This document shows positions 33,980 to 43,259 of a DNA stretch of 64,000 nt, one piece after another (the first letter of the stretch is position 1; the number at the start of each line of letters is the position of its first letter). The DNA comes from Lichenostomus cassidix (Eukaryota > Chordata > Aves > Passeriformes > Meliphagidae), in the NCBI GenBank assembly GCA_008360975.2, contig CM039210.1:12898293-12962292 (forward strand), given 5' to 3'. The translations under genes were made by a program, and so were the position numbers. The notes under the pieces were generated by a model, which was not told the origin of the DNA, ran no database searches, and saw nothing but the letters and a program-made list of their open reading frames with translations.

Positions 33980-36424
33980 GTGCAGCACAAAACAAATTTG
34001 TGGGTTACTCTAGCCAACTTGACAGAGCAAAACATAATTTGTCTCCCTCTTTCGTCACCATACAATCCCAGCATGCTACCAGATGAATGGTTTCTACTTG
34101 TTGTGGACTTAAAGGACTGTTTTTTCACCATTGAACTACATCCAGATGCCATGCAGCGTTTTGCTTTTACGCTGCCCTCAATTAACCGTGAGGCACCTGC
34201 ACAACGTTTTGAATGGACTGTATTACCACAGGGAATGCGGAACTCACCGACACTTTGTCAACTCTATGTGGATGCTGCTCTCAGGCCTCTTCGGACGGCC
34301 TGGCCAGAAGTAATCATCTATCACTACATGGATGATATATTACTGGCACAGAGCGCGCCTTTTACCGCAGATCAGTTACATACCCTGACTAATCACTTGT
34401 GTGCTCAGGGCCTTACAATCGCCCCTGAAAAGGTACAGAACACATCACCATGGCGATATTTGGGATGGACAATAACAGACCATCAGGTTCGTCCTCAAAA
34501 ACTGCAGATTTACACAAACATCCAAACCCTACATGATGCTCAGAAACTGATGGGTGACTTACAATGGCTTCGTCCTGTCATTGGTATTCCTAATGAACTG
34601 TTAAATGTCCTGCGGCCTCTACTGAAAGGCACTGAGCCAGCTACAAAAGTCACCCTCTCTACAGCACAGCAGGCGGCGATCCAGACTATCTCAGAACGTG
34701 TTGTACAAAATCATACATCGCCTCGTCTACTTGATGTGCCACTAAATATCACTGTGCTAACTAGCCCTCAATACCTTTTGGGTGCCATCACTCAGCATAA
34801 AAAGAAAACGGGGGAAAATACCCCTACCACAAATGAGGATTACAATGTTTTGGTGCTGGAATGGTTAGCACCACCCCTTCAACCACGAAAAACGATTCAG
34901 GAAAACATAATTACAATGGCAAATCTTATCAAACGTGGCCGCCAAAGGATAAGGGAGATCCAAGGAACATCGCCAGGGGAAATACAAGTACCACTGAAGC
35001 TGGATGACCTGAACTGGTACTTACAAAATTCTATGGATCTTCAGGCAGCGTTGCTGGAAGAGGGAACCCTCATCAGTATCTGACCTCTCCAGCCTTCTAC
35101 GCTGGCATGGATGTCTAATCACCGATGGCTAATAAAGCCATTGCGGTCATCCTCTCCGCTTTCAGGAGCAGTGACTGTCTATACAGATGCTGGCAAACGC
35201 TCCCGTAAAGCTGCTGCGACGTGGATGGAGGAGAAGCAATGGCGACACAAAATTATTCCTGCAACATCGGAGGACTCTTTACAAACCTTGGAACTATCAG
35301 CAGTGGTCTGGGTCTTTACCAACTGGATAGACCAACCTGTTAACATCGTCACAGATTCTCTCTATGTCGCAGACATTGCTAACAGAATTGAGGAAGCAAT
35401 AGTTAAGGATGTACAAAAACGCCGACTAGCGGAACTATTGATGGTGCTTAAACGCACCATTGGCCAAAGGACTGACCCATATGCCGTGTTGCATATAAGA
35501 AGTCATCAGTGGTCAGAGGGCCTTGGAGAAGGCAATGCCAGAGCGGACCGATTGGTAGCGGTGGCGGAAGCTCCAGTATCTTCCTTTGAGAGGGCCCGCC
35601 ACGCACATATGAACTTTCATCAAAATGCAAGGGGTCTCCATTAGGGTTTTGGAATTCCACTGGCAGAAGCCAGGGCCATGGTCCGGGCCTGCCCTATTTG
35701 TAGTTTTCATAACCAGGGTGTTGGTTTGGGTATGGGAGTGAACCCCAAGGGGTTACAAGCTAATGAGTTATGGCAGATGGATGTAACACATTTCCCTGAA
35801 TTTGGTAGATTAAAATATGTCCATGTTTGCATTGACACATACAGCCACATGATATGGGCAACATTACAGCCCGGCAAAAGAGCCCGGGATGTTATATGGC
35901 ACCTTACTAGTTGCTTTGCCGTATTGGGCAAACCCAAAGCTATCAAAACAGACAATGGACCAGCTTATTGTAGTGCCTTGGTGAAAAAATACATGCAACT
36001 TTGGGATATAAAACATACTACAGGAATTCCTCACTCCCCAATGGGGCAGGCAATGGTAGAACGAGCAAATGCAACAATAAAGGGTTACCTGGCAAAACAT
36101 AAGGAGGTCTCAGATAGTAGAGAAAGGCTTTCTAAAACCCTGTTTGTACTAAATCATCTGTGTATATTTGGAGATCAGGATTTACCACCTATCTTAATTC
36201 ATCACAAGGGAGTGGCACAGCCACCGGTACCACGCATGAAGGTCCTATATAAGGACCCCAAAACAGGCATCTGGGAGGGTCCAGTAGAGGTCATATATTC
36301 TGGCAGAGGTTATTTTTGTGTATCTTCCTCCACAAGCCCCCTTTGGGTTCCTAGCCGCTGGGTGAAGCCTGCACTTGATCAACCTGGCACGGCTACAGGT
36401 GCCCCCGATACCGCCGATCGATGA
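33980..36424 (+). pseudogene. pol: ERV C pol with env-derived N-terminus, two stops
   Basis: One frame runs from 33980 to 36424 with stops at 35081-35083 (TGA) and 35642-35644 (TAG). The first about 22 codons (N-L-W-V-T-L-A-N, C-L-P-L) are envelope surface-subunit sequence. The frame then passes directly into RT at M-L-P-D-E-W. RT has L-K-D-C-F-F and Y-M-D-D (34326). RNase H shows T-D-A-G, L-E-L-S, T-D-S-L and A-R-A-D. Integrase has the HX3H/CX2C zinc pair and DDE residues in Q-M-D-V-T, K-T-D-N-G-P and V-E-R-A-N. Protease and the RT N-terminus are deleted, so the element is defective. Confidence 0.9.
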
Positions 36425-37040
36425 AACACCACGACTGATCCGGCTTCTACACTGTGCCCTTGATCCTATCTTGCGGCGAGCTGGGGTTCCAGTCGAGCGT
36501 TGGCAGACTTTATTAGAATTAAGAGATATTACAAATAGATTAGGCTCTGTACCCCCTTACCTGAATAGATACCCTTGTAGAAATTGTGCTAAGCTGTGGT
36601 GTCAGGCATGGTTACTTATTAAGTGTGGTATTTGTAAGAAACGGTGGTGGGTCCATCAAGAAGTGTATAATACTTGTTGTTTGGCTTGCATTAATACACG
36701 CATAACTCAAATTGACTTTGCACATAACAGGCTGCAACAAGCTTTAGCCGCATTTACAGGGCTGCCTGATTGGCAAGGTTTGCAATTATTTGAATCTGAA
36801 GAGCAAAAAGTTATAGCCTGGTTACGTTGGGAGGCCCAAGATGCAGTAAATTGGGCAACATCAAACTCTGGGTCTCAAATTTTGAGAGCAGTGTGCACCG
36901 ATCAGGCTTTAGAAAGGATCCCAAAGTATTGGGTTATCAGAGAACATGAATGGGAACGCACTAAAAGGCGTTTTGCTCCTGTGCATACTGTGCATGTTAG
37001 GGGTTGTTCTGGCAGATGCTACCGATGCAAACGCCAATAA
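36366..37040 (+). CDS. Unknown Cys-rich open frame between pol and env
   Basis: A frame of about 224 codons, open from the TGA at 36363 to the TAA at 37038. It overlaps pol by 59 bases (+1 frame) and env by 95 bases. It has no ATG and no Met codon; CTG (36369) and TTG (36375) are near its start, so it would need a non-AUG start, splicing or frameshifting. A central Cys-rich part reads Y-P-C-R-N-C-A-K-L-W-C, K-C-G-I-C-K-K-R-W-W, then T-C-C-L-A-C, consistent with a zinc-binding fold. The C-terminus is basic and Cys-rich (E-R-T-K-R-R-F, R-C-Y-R-C-K-R). ERV A has no equivalent: its pol and env overlap directly. I do not recognise the product. Confidence 0.6.
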   Translation, partial: SLHLINLARLQVPPIPPIDETPRLIRLLHCALDPILRRAGVPVERWQTLLELRDITNRLGSVPPYLNRYPCRNCAKLWCQAWLLIKCGICKKRWWVHQEVYNTCCLACINTRITQIDFAHNRLQQALAAFTGLPDWQGLQLFESEEQKVIAWLRWEAQDAVNWATSNSGSQILRAVCTDQALERIPKYWVIREHEWERTKRRFAPVHTVHVRGCSGRCYRCKRQ

Positions 37041-38522
37041 TCCCTTCCATTCAATTGAGCCCAGGAAAAATTTGTGGGTCACCTGGGCAAATCAAACACG
37101 TATTAGTGCTTTTTGCCTTGCGCTTGCATCAGCCACTAACCCTTTTCGCACATGCTTACTTGGTATCCCAGGCTTTGATAATACTAGCTTTGCACGGTTT
37201 TCAACTAACAACTGCTCACGAGCTGCCAATGTTAGCCATTGCACTGCTCTCTTGTTGTCGGGTCTTAATACCTCATTGCCATGGGATCCTCAGGAGTTGG
37301 ATCTCTTGGGGAGCCGAGCTCTTAATGCAAGTGGCAATGAAACAGGCTGCATAACTTTTGGTAGCCCCATAGTGATTCCTAACAGCACCTGGTTGACTCC
37401 CCATATGGCAGAATATGCTAACATCTCTGCCCAATGTGGTCCACATGGAAGTTATGGCCGGGGCAGTGGTTATATGTGGCTAGCACAGGTTTTTCCCATG
37501 AGAAGTTTTCTTGTGTTTTGTAAATAAAGATAAAGTTTGGATGTTGTTGGAACAGTGTCCCAGAGCTTGGGCAGTGCAGGCCTGGCCGATCAGGCCTGGG
37601 GGAAGGCTTCTGACTGACCAATCTGGGTGACTTTTGAGAACTCTATATATGTGATGAAATCAAAACAATAAAGGTCATTCCTTCTTGCCACTGAGAACTG
37701 GTGCCTTCATTACTCTGCTAGCTGCTCAACAGCGACAGTTATATACAAATTTGGGCCAATAAAAGTGCCCTTGCCCTTCCATCAGGTGTATTTCTCATTT
37801 GTGGAGACCGTGCATGGCAGGGAGTTCCGAAAGGTGCTTATGGGGGACCATGTTATTTGGGCAAACTCACTTTACTTGCCATGAATAAAACCACTGCAGC
37901 CAATTTAATGCGGTCCAGAAAGAGACGCAGTCTTACTTTGGATGCAAACTGCAATGATGAAGTAGGCCTATGGAATAAACCGTCTCGGGTTTTTGCTTCC
38001 CTTTTACCACACGTGGGCACTGCACATGCATTAAAAACCATAGGGAGATTGGCCTGCTGGGTAAGCAAGCAGTCAAAAGTTACTACAGATTTTCTGCTGC
38101 TTGCTCAGGGGCACGGCTGTGATGAATTTGATGGTATGTGTTGTTTCAACCTTAGCAATCATGGTGAGTCAATACATAAACAACTTCAATGGCTTAAGGA
38201 GCATACAGCAAAGATAACAGTGCAAAAGGACGATGGCCTATTCGGAATTCCATGGGGTGACTGGGGTATAACAGGATGGCTTCGCTATATCTTGCAAGTA
38301 GGATTAGTGATTTTACTTGTCCTTGTTAGCATAGCTGTTATTCTACCTTGTGCCTTGCAATGCTTGAAAAAATCATTATCACAGACAGCGAATCAGCTTT
38401 GGCTTGCACAAACGCGTAAAGAAAACAGGGGAATTGTGGAAAGCTGGCTTCTAGAGAAGGGACACGCAGATGTAGATAGATTGCTTCTTAACAATAGCCA
38501 TATTCAGCCAACTATTAATTAG
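36946..38522 (+). pseudogene. env: ERV C env, split by solo LTR Y
   Basis: An alpharetrovirus-like envelope. It starts with a signal peptide (L-L-L-C-I-L-C-M-L-G-V-V-L), then N-L-W-V-T-W-A-N and F-C-L-A-L. At 37475 a 263-bp LTR plus a 6-bp duplication (269 bp) interrupts it. The frames before and after are in register once that length is subtracted, so env was open when the LTR arrived. The second part has R-K-R-R-S (furin-type), the C-X6-C-C loop and a membrane anchor. Relative to ERV A about 20 residues before the loop, including L-Q-N-R-A, are missing in frame. The last about 29 codons lie within the 3' LTR. Confidence 0.92.
37475..37737 (+). mobile_element. Solo LTR Y, copy 2, inside ERV C env
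   Basis: 263 bp, starting TGTGGCTAGC and ending CAGCGACA, with the perfect duplication GTTATA at 37469-37474 and 37738-37743. It is nearly identical to 15351-15611. It postdates ERV C. Confidence 0.94.
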
Positions 38523-38825
38523 ATACCTTCGTCCAATCAGCGATCTAAGGTCACCACGACTTTCTGCAACATAGAAGTCGTGGGGGCTGTCTAGAATGCA
38601 TTAATTGGTAACAAATATGTAGAAATCAGGCACTATAGGTAAACATAGATACATGTTAAGGCAAGTAGCCAAACTTAGGGCGTGGAAGTATATAACCAAT
38701 AGTATTGTATGATTACAGAATATGCATGAGTTAGTTAACTACACTATAAAACTGTATGCTGTAAATCAATAAACTGAAGCTTGTGGTAAATTCATATTGG
38801 ATTGTCAAGCCTCCGTTTCTCAGCA
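38435..38825 (+). repeat. ERV C 3' LTR
   Basis: 391 bp from TGTGGAAAGC to TCTCAGCA, preceded by a purine tract (AAAGAAAACAGGGGAAT). The first 88 bases also encode the end of env. Confidence 0.92.
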
Positions 38826-38831
38826 AAATAT

Positions 38832-39315
38832 ACGGATTTTTTGGCACCAACATCTAACCTTGTTTGGTTTTAATCATGTTTTTGGGTATATTTCAAACCT
38901 TTCTGGGTTCAATCTGTTTTATTCATAGACTTAGTTTTCTTTGCTCTTCTGTGTTTTAACCGGTTCATAACAGACCTTCATCTCCACTATCATTTGCCTG
39001 ACATTTCATTTGCCCTATATAAAAAGCTTTTAGGCAGTTTTAGCTATTTGCAACCAAGGAGCAAATGCAGCAGACTAAACAGCACACAACACAAACCCAA
39101 AGCATGTGCACATACAGATCATATTCACAAAACTGTCTCAGACAATTATGGTTTAGCAGCCAAAGGGGAAAAAAATTCCATCAAGAATTCTTATTTGTCA
39201 GACAAACCAGAAAACAAGTATTGCTTTATAACTGATGCAGAGACAAGTCATCCCGCTCTCAACAGACACATGCAAGCAGCTTAATACAAACAATGAAAAC
39301 ATACATCATGCAAAG
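38832..39315. other. Intronic sequence, no gene seen
   Basis: Between the ERV C duplication and a minus-strand LTR. Short frames only. Confidence 0.4.
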
Positions 39316-39740
39316 TGATTTGCCCCAAGCGGGCCCTGAGACACTTCAGAGACAAAGTCAGAGAAGTGAGTGTTTGCTTTATTCAGCGCGCCGGGTGTGG
39401 GGGATTCACTCCTCCAAAAATACACAAAGGCACTTCCAACAACATGATATTATGGGAAAAATTCATGAATATTCATCACATTCCCCAGGATAGGAGTGGT
39501 TATACAAACCATTTCTCGGAAGTCATTAACATCATTACATGCGTGTCACCCATGCACTGTGTATCCTGGTGGTCTTTGGAGACCCCCAAAGACCACCTCC
39601 AGGATGAAGGTCCCAGTAGCCTTCATCACAATGCACTTTTCACCTTTTTCTCTGGAGCATGTGCAGTCCTTCATGAGATGGTTAAGCAGTTTTGTGCTAG
39701 CTTAAAACAGATTCTTTTGTCCCACTTACCCTGATGAGAT
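39316..39740 (-). mobile_element. LTR, same family as 11696-12074
   Basis: On the minus strand it ends GGGGCAAATCA at 39316, preceded by the segment around TCTCTGAAGTGTCTC and an AATAAAG signal. The body matches 11740-12074. The upper end is approximate and no TSD was found. Confidence 0.65.
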
Positions 39741-39822
39741 TAAGGGAATCCTGTTTTTCTAGGTTTTAGAATTCACATATTCTGTCTCTCAAAAATTAAC
39801 TTGAGTTACCTATTGACCACTC

Positions 39823-40301
39823 TGTCACAGGTTGCAATATAGATGTATTTATTATTCTATTACTACAAAGCTGTGGGGCACTAGTTGTTATCTCCTGCTA
39901 TGACTCACCCCTGATAACGGGTTATGGGCCATCAAGAACCCACGGCATGACTCATGGAATTATTTCATCCTATTGTGAGATGCTCCGCCCAGGAAGGAGG
40001 AGCCAAGCATTCCCACCTGGATATAACCTGGCTTTGGAACTGCACAAGCAAGCCCTGCCTACTGGATTCCCAGAGGACAAGAGCTACCACTGGACCTTCA
40101 GGTGTAGACCAGACCTTCCACAGGATCACCGCTTCAACCTAACTACTTCACTTGGACTGCTACCACCACCCTAAGAGGGTATCAGGTTGTATCTGACTTT
40201 GTCAGTGTCTTTCCTTGTATTATTGCACTTGTTTTTAATTTTCCTATTAAATTATAATCCTGACTTGCGATCTCCCACTGGTTTGTTTTCAAACTAATAC
40301 A
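39823..40301 (+). mobile_element. Solo LTR with 5-bp TSD (class III type)
   Basis: It starts TGTCACAGG and ends CTAATACA, with the 5-bp duplication CACTC at 39818-39822 and 40302-40306. A TATAACC-type box lies near 40022 and an ATTAAA-type polyadenylation signal near 40246. The TSD length fits an ERVL-like integrase. Confidence 0.8.
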
Positions 40302-40306
40302 CACTC

Positions 40307-40930
40307 CTTTCTCAAAAGCCCCACCATTCTACTACCATAATGAGCAGGTCACTGCCGCATTTGTCTCACAAAGCAGATTATTTTGTTTTCACTGCAGAAA
40401 TACTCAATTACATTGACAAGAGGAATGTTGTTCCAAGCTTCTGTTTACATAATTTTTCATTTCCCATATAAAAATTGGAAAAGCAGGTAGAGTCCACATG
40501 ATAAAAGCCAACAGTCTCTGTTTGAAAACAAAATAACTTGCAGAGGTTGTGTCAATTCATAGCATCAAGCACTGATGTTATATTAGCATCAAGCACTGAT
40601 GTTATATTACCATTTTGAGTATATAGATGAAGTTCTTTAAATTCCATGCATGCATCATACCTTCAAAGCTACAGCCAAAACTGGCATTTGTTAGTACATT
40701 GTAACACCTTCAGCTTTCTAAGGTGGTGCATGAAGTCCATTAATCCTTTCAAAATTATTTTCATTATGATAGACAAGAGGAAAGGGCCACATGATCCAAA
40801 GCTTCATGTGATTCTTTACTTGAGCAGATGCTGGTATCAGCAACAAGGCAGTACATCAGAAAAACTGCTTCCAATAAAATAGCTAAGTATTCACAGAATC
40901 ATATTGCAGACCTCCATTATTGCTCACATT
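40307..40930. other. Intronic sequence with no gene seen
   Basis: Unique sequence between the CACTC duplication and the ERV D duplication. It contains the 24-bp tandem duplication at 40561-40608 and no other feature I can support. Confidence 0.4.
40561..40608 (+). repeat. 24-bp tandem duplication
   Basis: Two perfect head-to-tail copies of a 24-base unit beginning AGCATCAAGCACTGATG. Confidence 0.9.
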
Positions 40931-40934
40931 GATC

Positions 40935-41353
40935 TGTTAACATAGGGTTAAAATGTTTCTAAAATTGGGGTAGTTAAGAATAGGCTTTGGGGAACGGGAG
41001 TAGGTAAGAAGTGCTTGTACAGGGTCAGGTTGACATGAATATGAAGATTGCTTAGAAAATATCGGGATTGTTTTAGTTAACTGATGCGGATTCACACCTG
41101 CGAAATAAATCAGAAATACTGTGGGAAAGGGGGGCTTAAAGTCATGCTTGGGGGGAAACAATGGAACAATGATAAGTTGATAATTAACATATGATTACAT
41201 CACTGTTCTGTAAGGGAAGGTATAAAACTGTATTCGCTTCAAATCCATGTTGAAGTCAGATTTGGGTAGATGTTACACCCCGGCTTCTCGAGCTCGAGAA
41301 TAAAAGGCACCTGCATATAATCATTCAGTGATTACATGTTTTCCACGCTAACA
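40935..41353 (+). repeat. ERV D 5' LTR
   Basis: It starts TGTTAACATAGGG and ends CACGCTAACA, giving the terminal inverted repeat TGTTA/TAACA. It has a TATAAAAC box near 41220 and AATAAAAGG near 41300. Confidence 0.93.
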
Positions 41354-41356
41354 TTT

Positions 41357-41374
41357 TGGCAACCCAGGTGGGAC
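41357..41374 (+). other. ERV D primer binding site, tRNA not assigned
   Basis: TGGCAACCCAGGTGGGAC starts three bases after the LTR. TGG complements the CCA tail of a tRNA. I could not match the rest to a specific tRNA with confidence. Confidence 0.65.
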
Positions 41375-41537
41375 CCTGTGAGCGCTGCTGAGGACTCCGC
41401 GACCTGATCATGCTCCAGCCGGCGCCGAGGGATTCTCGGGGAGCCCATCGCGCCGCGACCCTCCGCCGCTCACAACGTCCCCTGGAGAAGGTAAGGTGCC
41501 TTTTAATGGTGGTTTGGTTGCCTGCCAGTAAGACGCA

Positions 41538-42823
41538 GTGAAAGCTACGCTTGGTTGGGCTAAGGAATTCCTAGTGGTATGCCCGGGCGCCGCTCGTAAG
41601 ACAATTGCGAAAGCATTGCAGAGTCAGCAAGTGGAAATGGAGAAGCTTAAAGGGATTTTGGGTGGCTATGCTCCTATATCTCGTAATTCTCCTTTGGGGT
41701 GCTTGTTAGCACATTGGAAGCAATGTAATTTTGGCCAACGATTGCGTAAGGATACGCTGATCAAGTGGCCAACATATATTTTGCAGGCTGGAAGAAAGCG
41801 GCCTGAAAGTGGTTCTTTGCAATCTGACCCAATTTCTCATTTTTTGTTGTTTTGTAAGCATGAGGTAAAATTAGATGAAGTTCTGTATGTTGATTTATTT
41901 TTCTGTTTGCGAGAAAACTCAGAGTGGCTGTTGGAGGGTGGTTTGGTTACTGTGATGGTTTGCGATGATAAATGTCTGGCTTGCGTTCAAGGGAACTTGG
42001 CATTGAATGAGAGTTTATATCGGAAAGATATATTGGAAAGTGATTTACTAGTGGTTTCTACAGGGTCTGACTCTACACCGCTTGCGCCTTCTCGGGGGTG
42101 CCCACCTATCCCACCTACACCTCCCTGGGGATGTCCCCCCCTGCCACCCATGCCCTCTTCACCTGCTTGTGGCAGCCCCTTTTTACCCTTGCCCGTGGAT
42201 GGCCGCGTTTTGGTTTCGGTACAGGGGTGTGGGGGACGGGGTGCCGGGGAACAGCGGTGGTGGTGGTGGTGGTGGTGGACCCATAGCCCATTGGACTCAT
42301 TCCAGGATGGGAAAGAGTCTGCCAAGACTTGGTAAGCAAAAGAAAATCGTAATTACCCCTTTAAGACAAGGGGTGGGCGGTGGACGGACCAGTATATGTC
42401 AGGAGGTTTGGTTATATGGAAACAGTCAGCTGGAACCTATAGAGAAAACCCTGATAAGGTTGCTAGGGTAGTGAAAATGATTATGAAAACTCAGAGAGAT
42501 GGTACTTAGAGTTACAGAAAAAAAAAGGAAAAAAAAAAAAAGGAAAAAGGAAAAAGAAAAAAAAAGAGAAAAACAAACCAAAAAAAAGAGAAAAAGGTTA
42601 CAGGAATTGGAAGGGGAAAAGTTAAGAAATCTGGACAAATTACTTGAAATAGCTTGGAAAGTTTATAACAATAGAAGTGCCACAAGCCAGCAGCGGCAGC
42701 TCTTGGCAGTTGTACAGAGGTAGGAGTGTGGCAAGGGGGCAGGCCATTAGCTTTTGATGAATATGCCATTTGTCACTTACCTGGGCATTGGAAAAGGGAG
42801 TGTCCTAACCAGTTCTACAGGAA
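41538..42823 (+). pseudogene. gag: ERV D gag, broken
   Basis: A gamma-type matrix region (S-P-L-G-C-L-L-A-H-W-K, L-I-K-W-P-T-Y) leads into proline-rich sequence and a (GGT)7 tract at 42256-42276. The frame ends at 42333. After an A-rich stretch, capsid C-terminal sequence (L-L-E-I-A-W-K-V-Y-N-N-R) appears near 42640 in another frame. The single zinc knuckle near 42760-42810 reads Y-A-I-C-H-L-P-G-H-W-K-R-E-C, so the first zinc-binding Cys is replaced by Tyr. Most of the capsid, including the major homology region, is missing. Confidence 0.82.
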
Positions 42824-43194
42824 TGCTCAGTTCCAGCAGGAAGATGTTGCTAAGGTGATGGTATTAGAGGACTCTGTGACCCAGGAACCGCTAGCAACTT
42901 TACAGTTAGGAGAAGAAGGGGTGGGATTTTTTAATCGACAGGGGGGCCACATATTTGGTTTTAAATGGTCTAGAAGGACAGATAAATCTACCACAATAGT
43001 TGGGCCACAGAGAAGGAGGAAAATGGCCATTCCTGCAACCCTTAGACTTGTGTTTTGGAAACAAGGTATTGACTCATGAATTCTTATATGTTACAGAATG
43101 TCCTCTTCCACTTTTAGGAAGAGATTTACTGGCAAAATTGGAAGCAGTGGTAACTTTTGAGAATGGTGAGTTATTAATGAAAATTCTGGAGTGA
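42824..43194 (+). pseudogene. pro: ERV D protease, active site altered
   Basis: The active-site region near 42935 reads L-I-D-R-G-A-T, so the conserved Thr of the Asp-Thr-Gly triad is Arg. A six-T run just upstream marks a frame change. The C-terminal part (C-P-L-P-L-L-G-R-D-L-L near 43100) is well conserved and ends at a TGA at 43192. Confidence 0.82.
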
Positions 43195-43259
43195 AAAAAA
43201 AAAAAGAGAGAAAAAAAAAGAAAAAAAAAATCTTAATGATAAAAGAGAAACCAGCCTCT

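Larger units (their letters stand above)
29969..38825 (+). mobile_element. ERV C: mosaic class II provirus
   Basis: An 8.9-kb element with LTRs of 406 and 391 bp and the 6-bp duplication AAATAT at 29963-29968 and 38826-38831. Internally it is a patchwork: a damaged mini-gag like that of ERV B, 2 kb of AT-rich sequence normally found 3' of env in ERV A, an in-frame env-to-RT junction, RT-RNase H-integrase, an extra open frame, and an alpharetrovirus-like env interrupted by solo LTR Y. pro and the RT N-terminus are missing. The 5' LTR has an extra 15-bp tandem duplication near 30020. It is antisense to CERT1. Confidence 0.93.

Noticed and set aside
42256..42278. Run of Trp codons in ERV D gag
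   Set aside because: It comes from a GGT microsatellite expansion, not from a selected protein feature.
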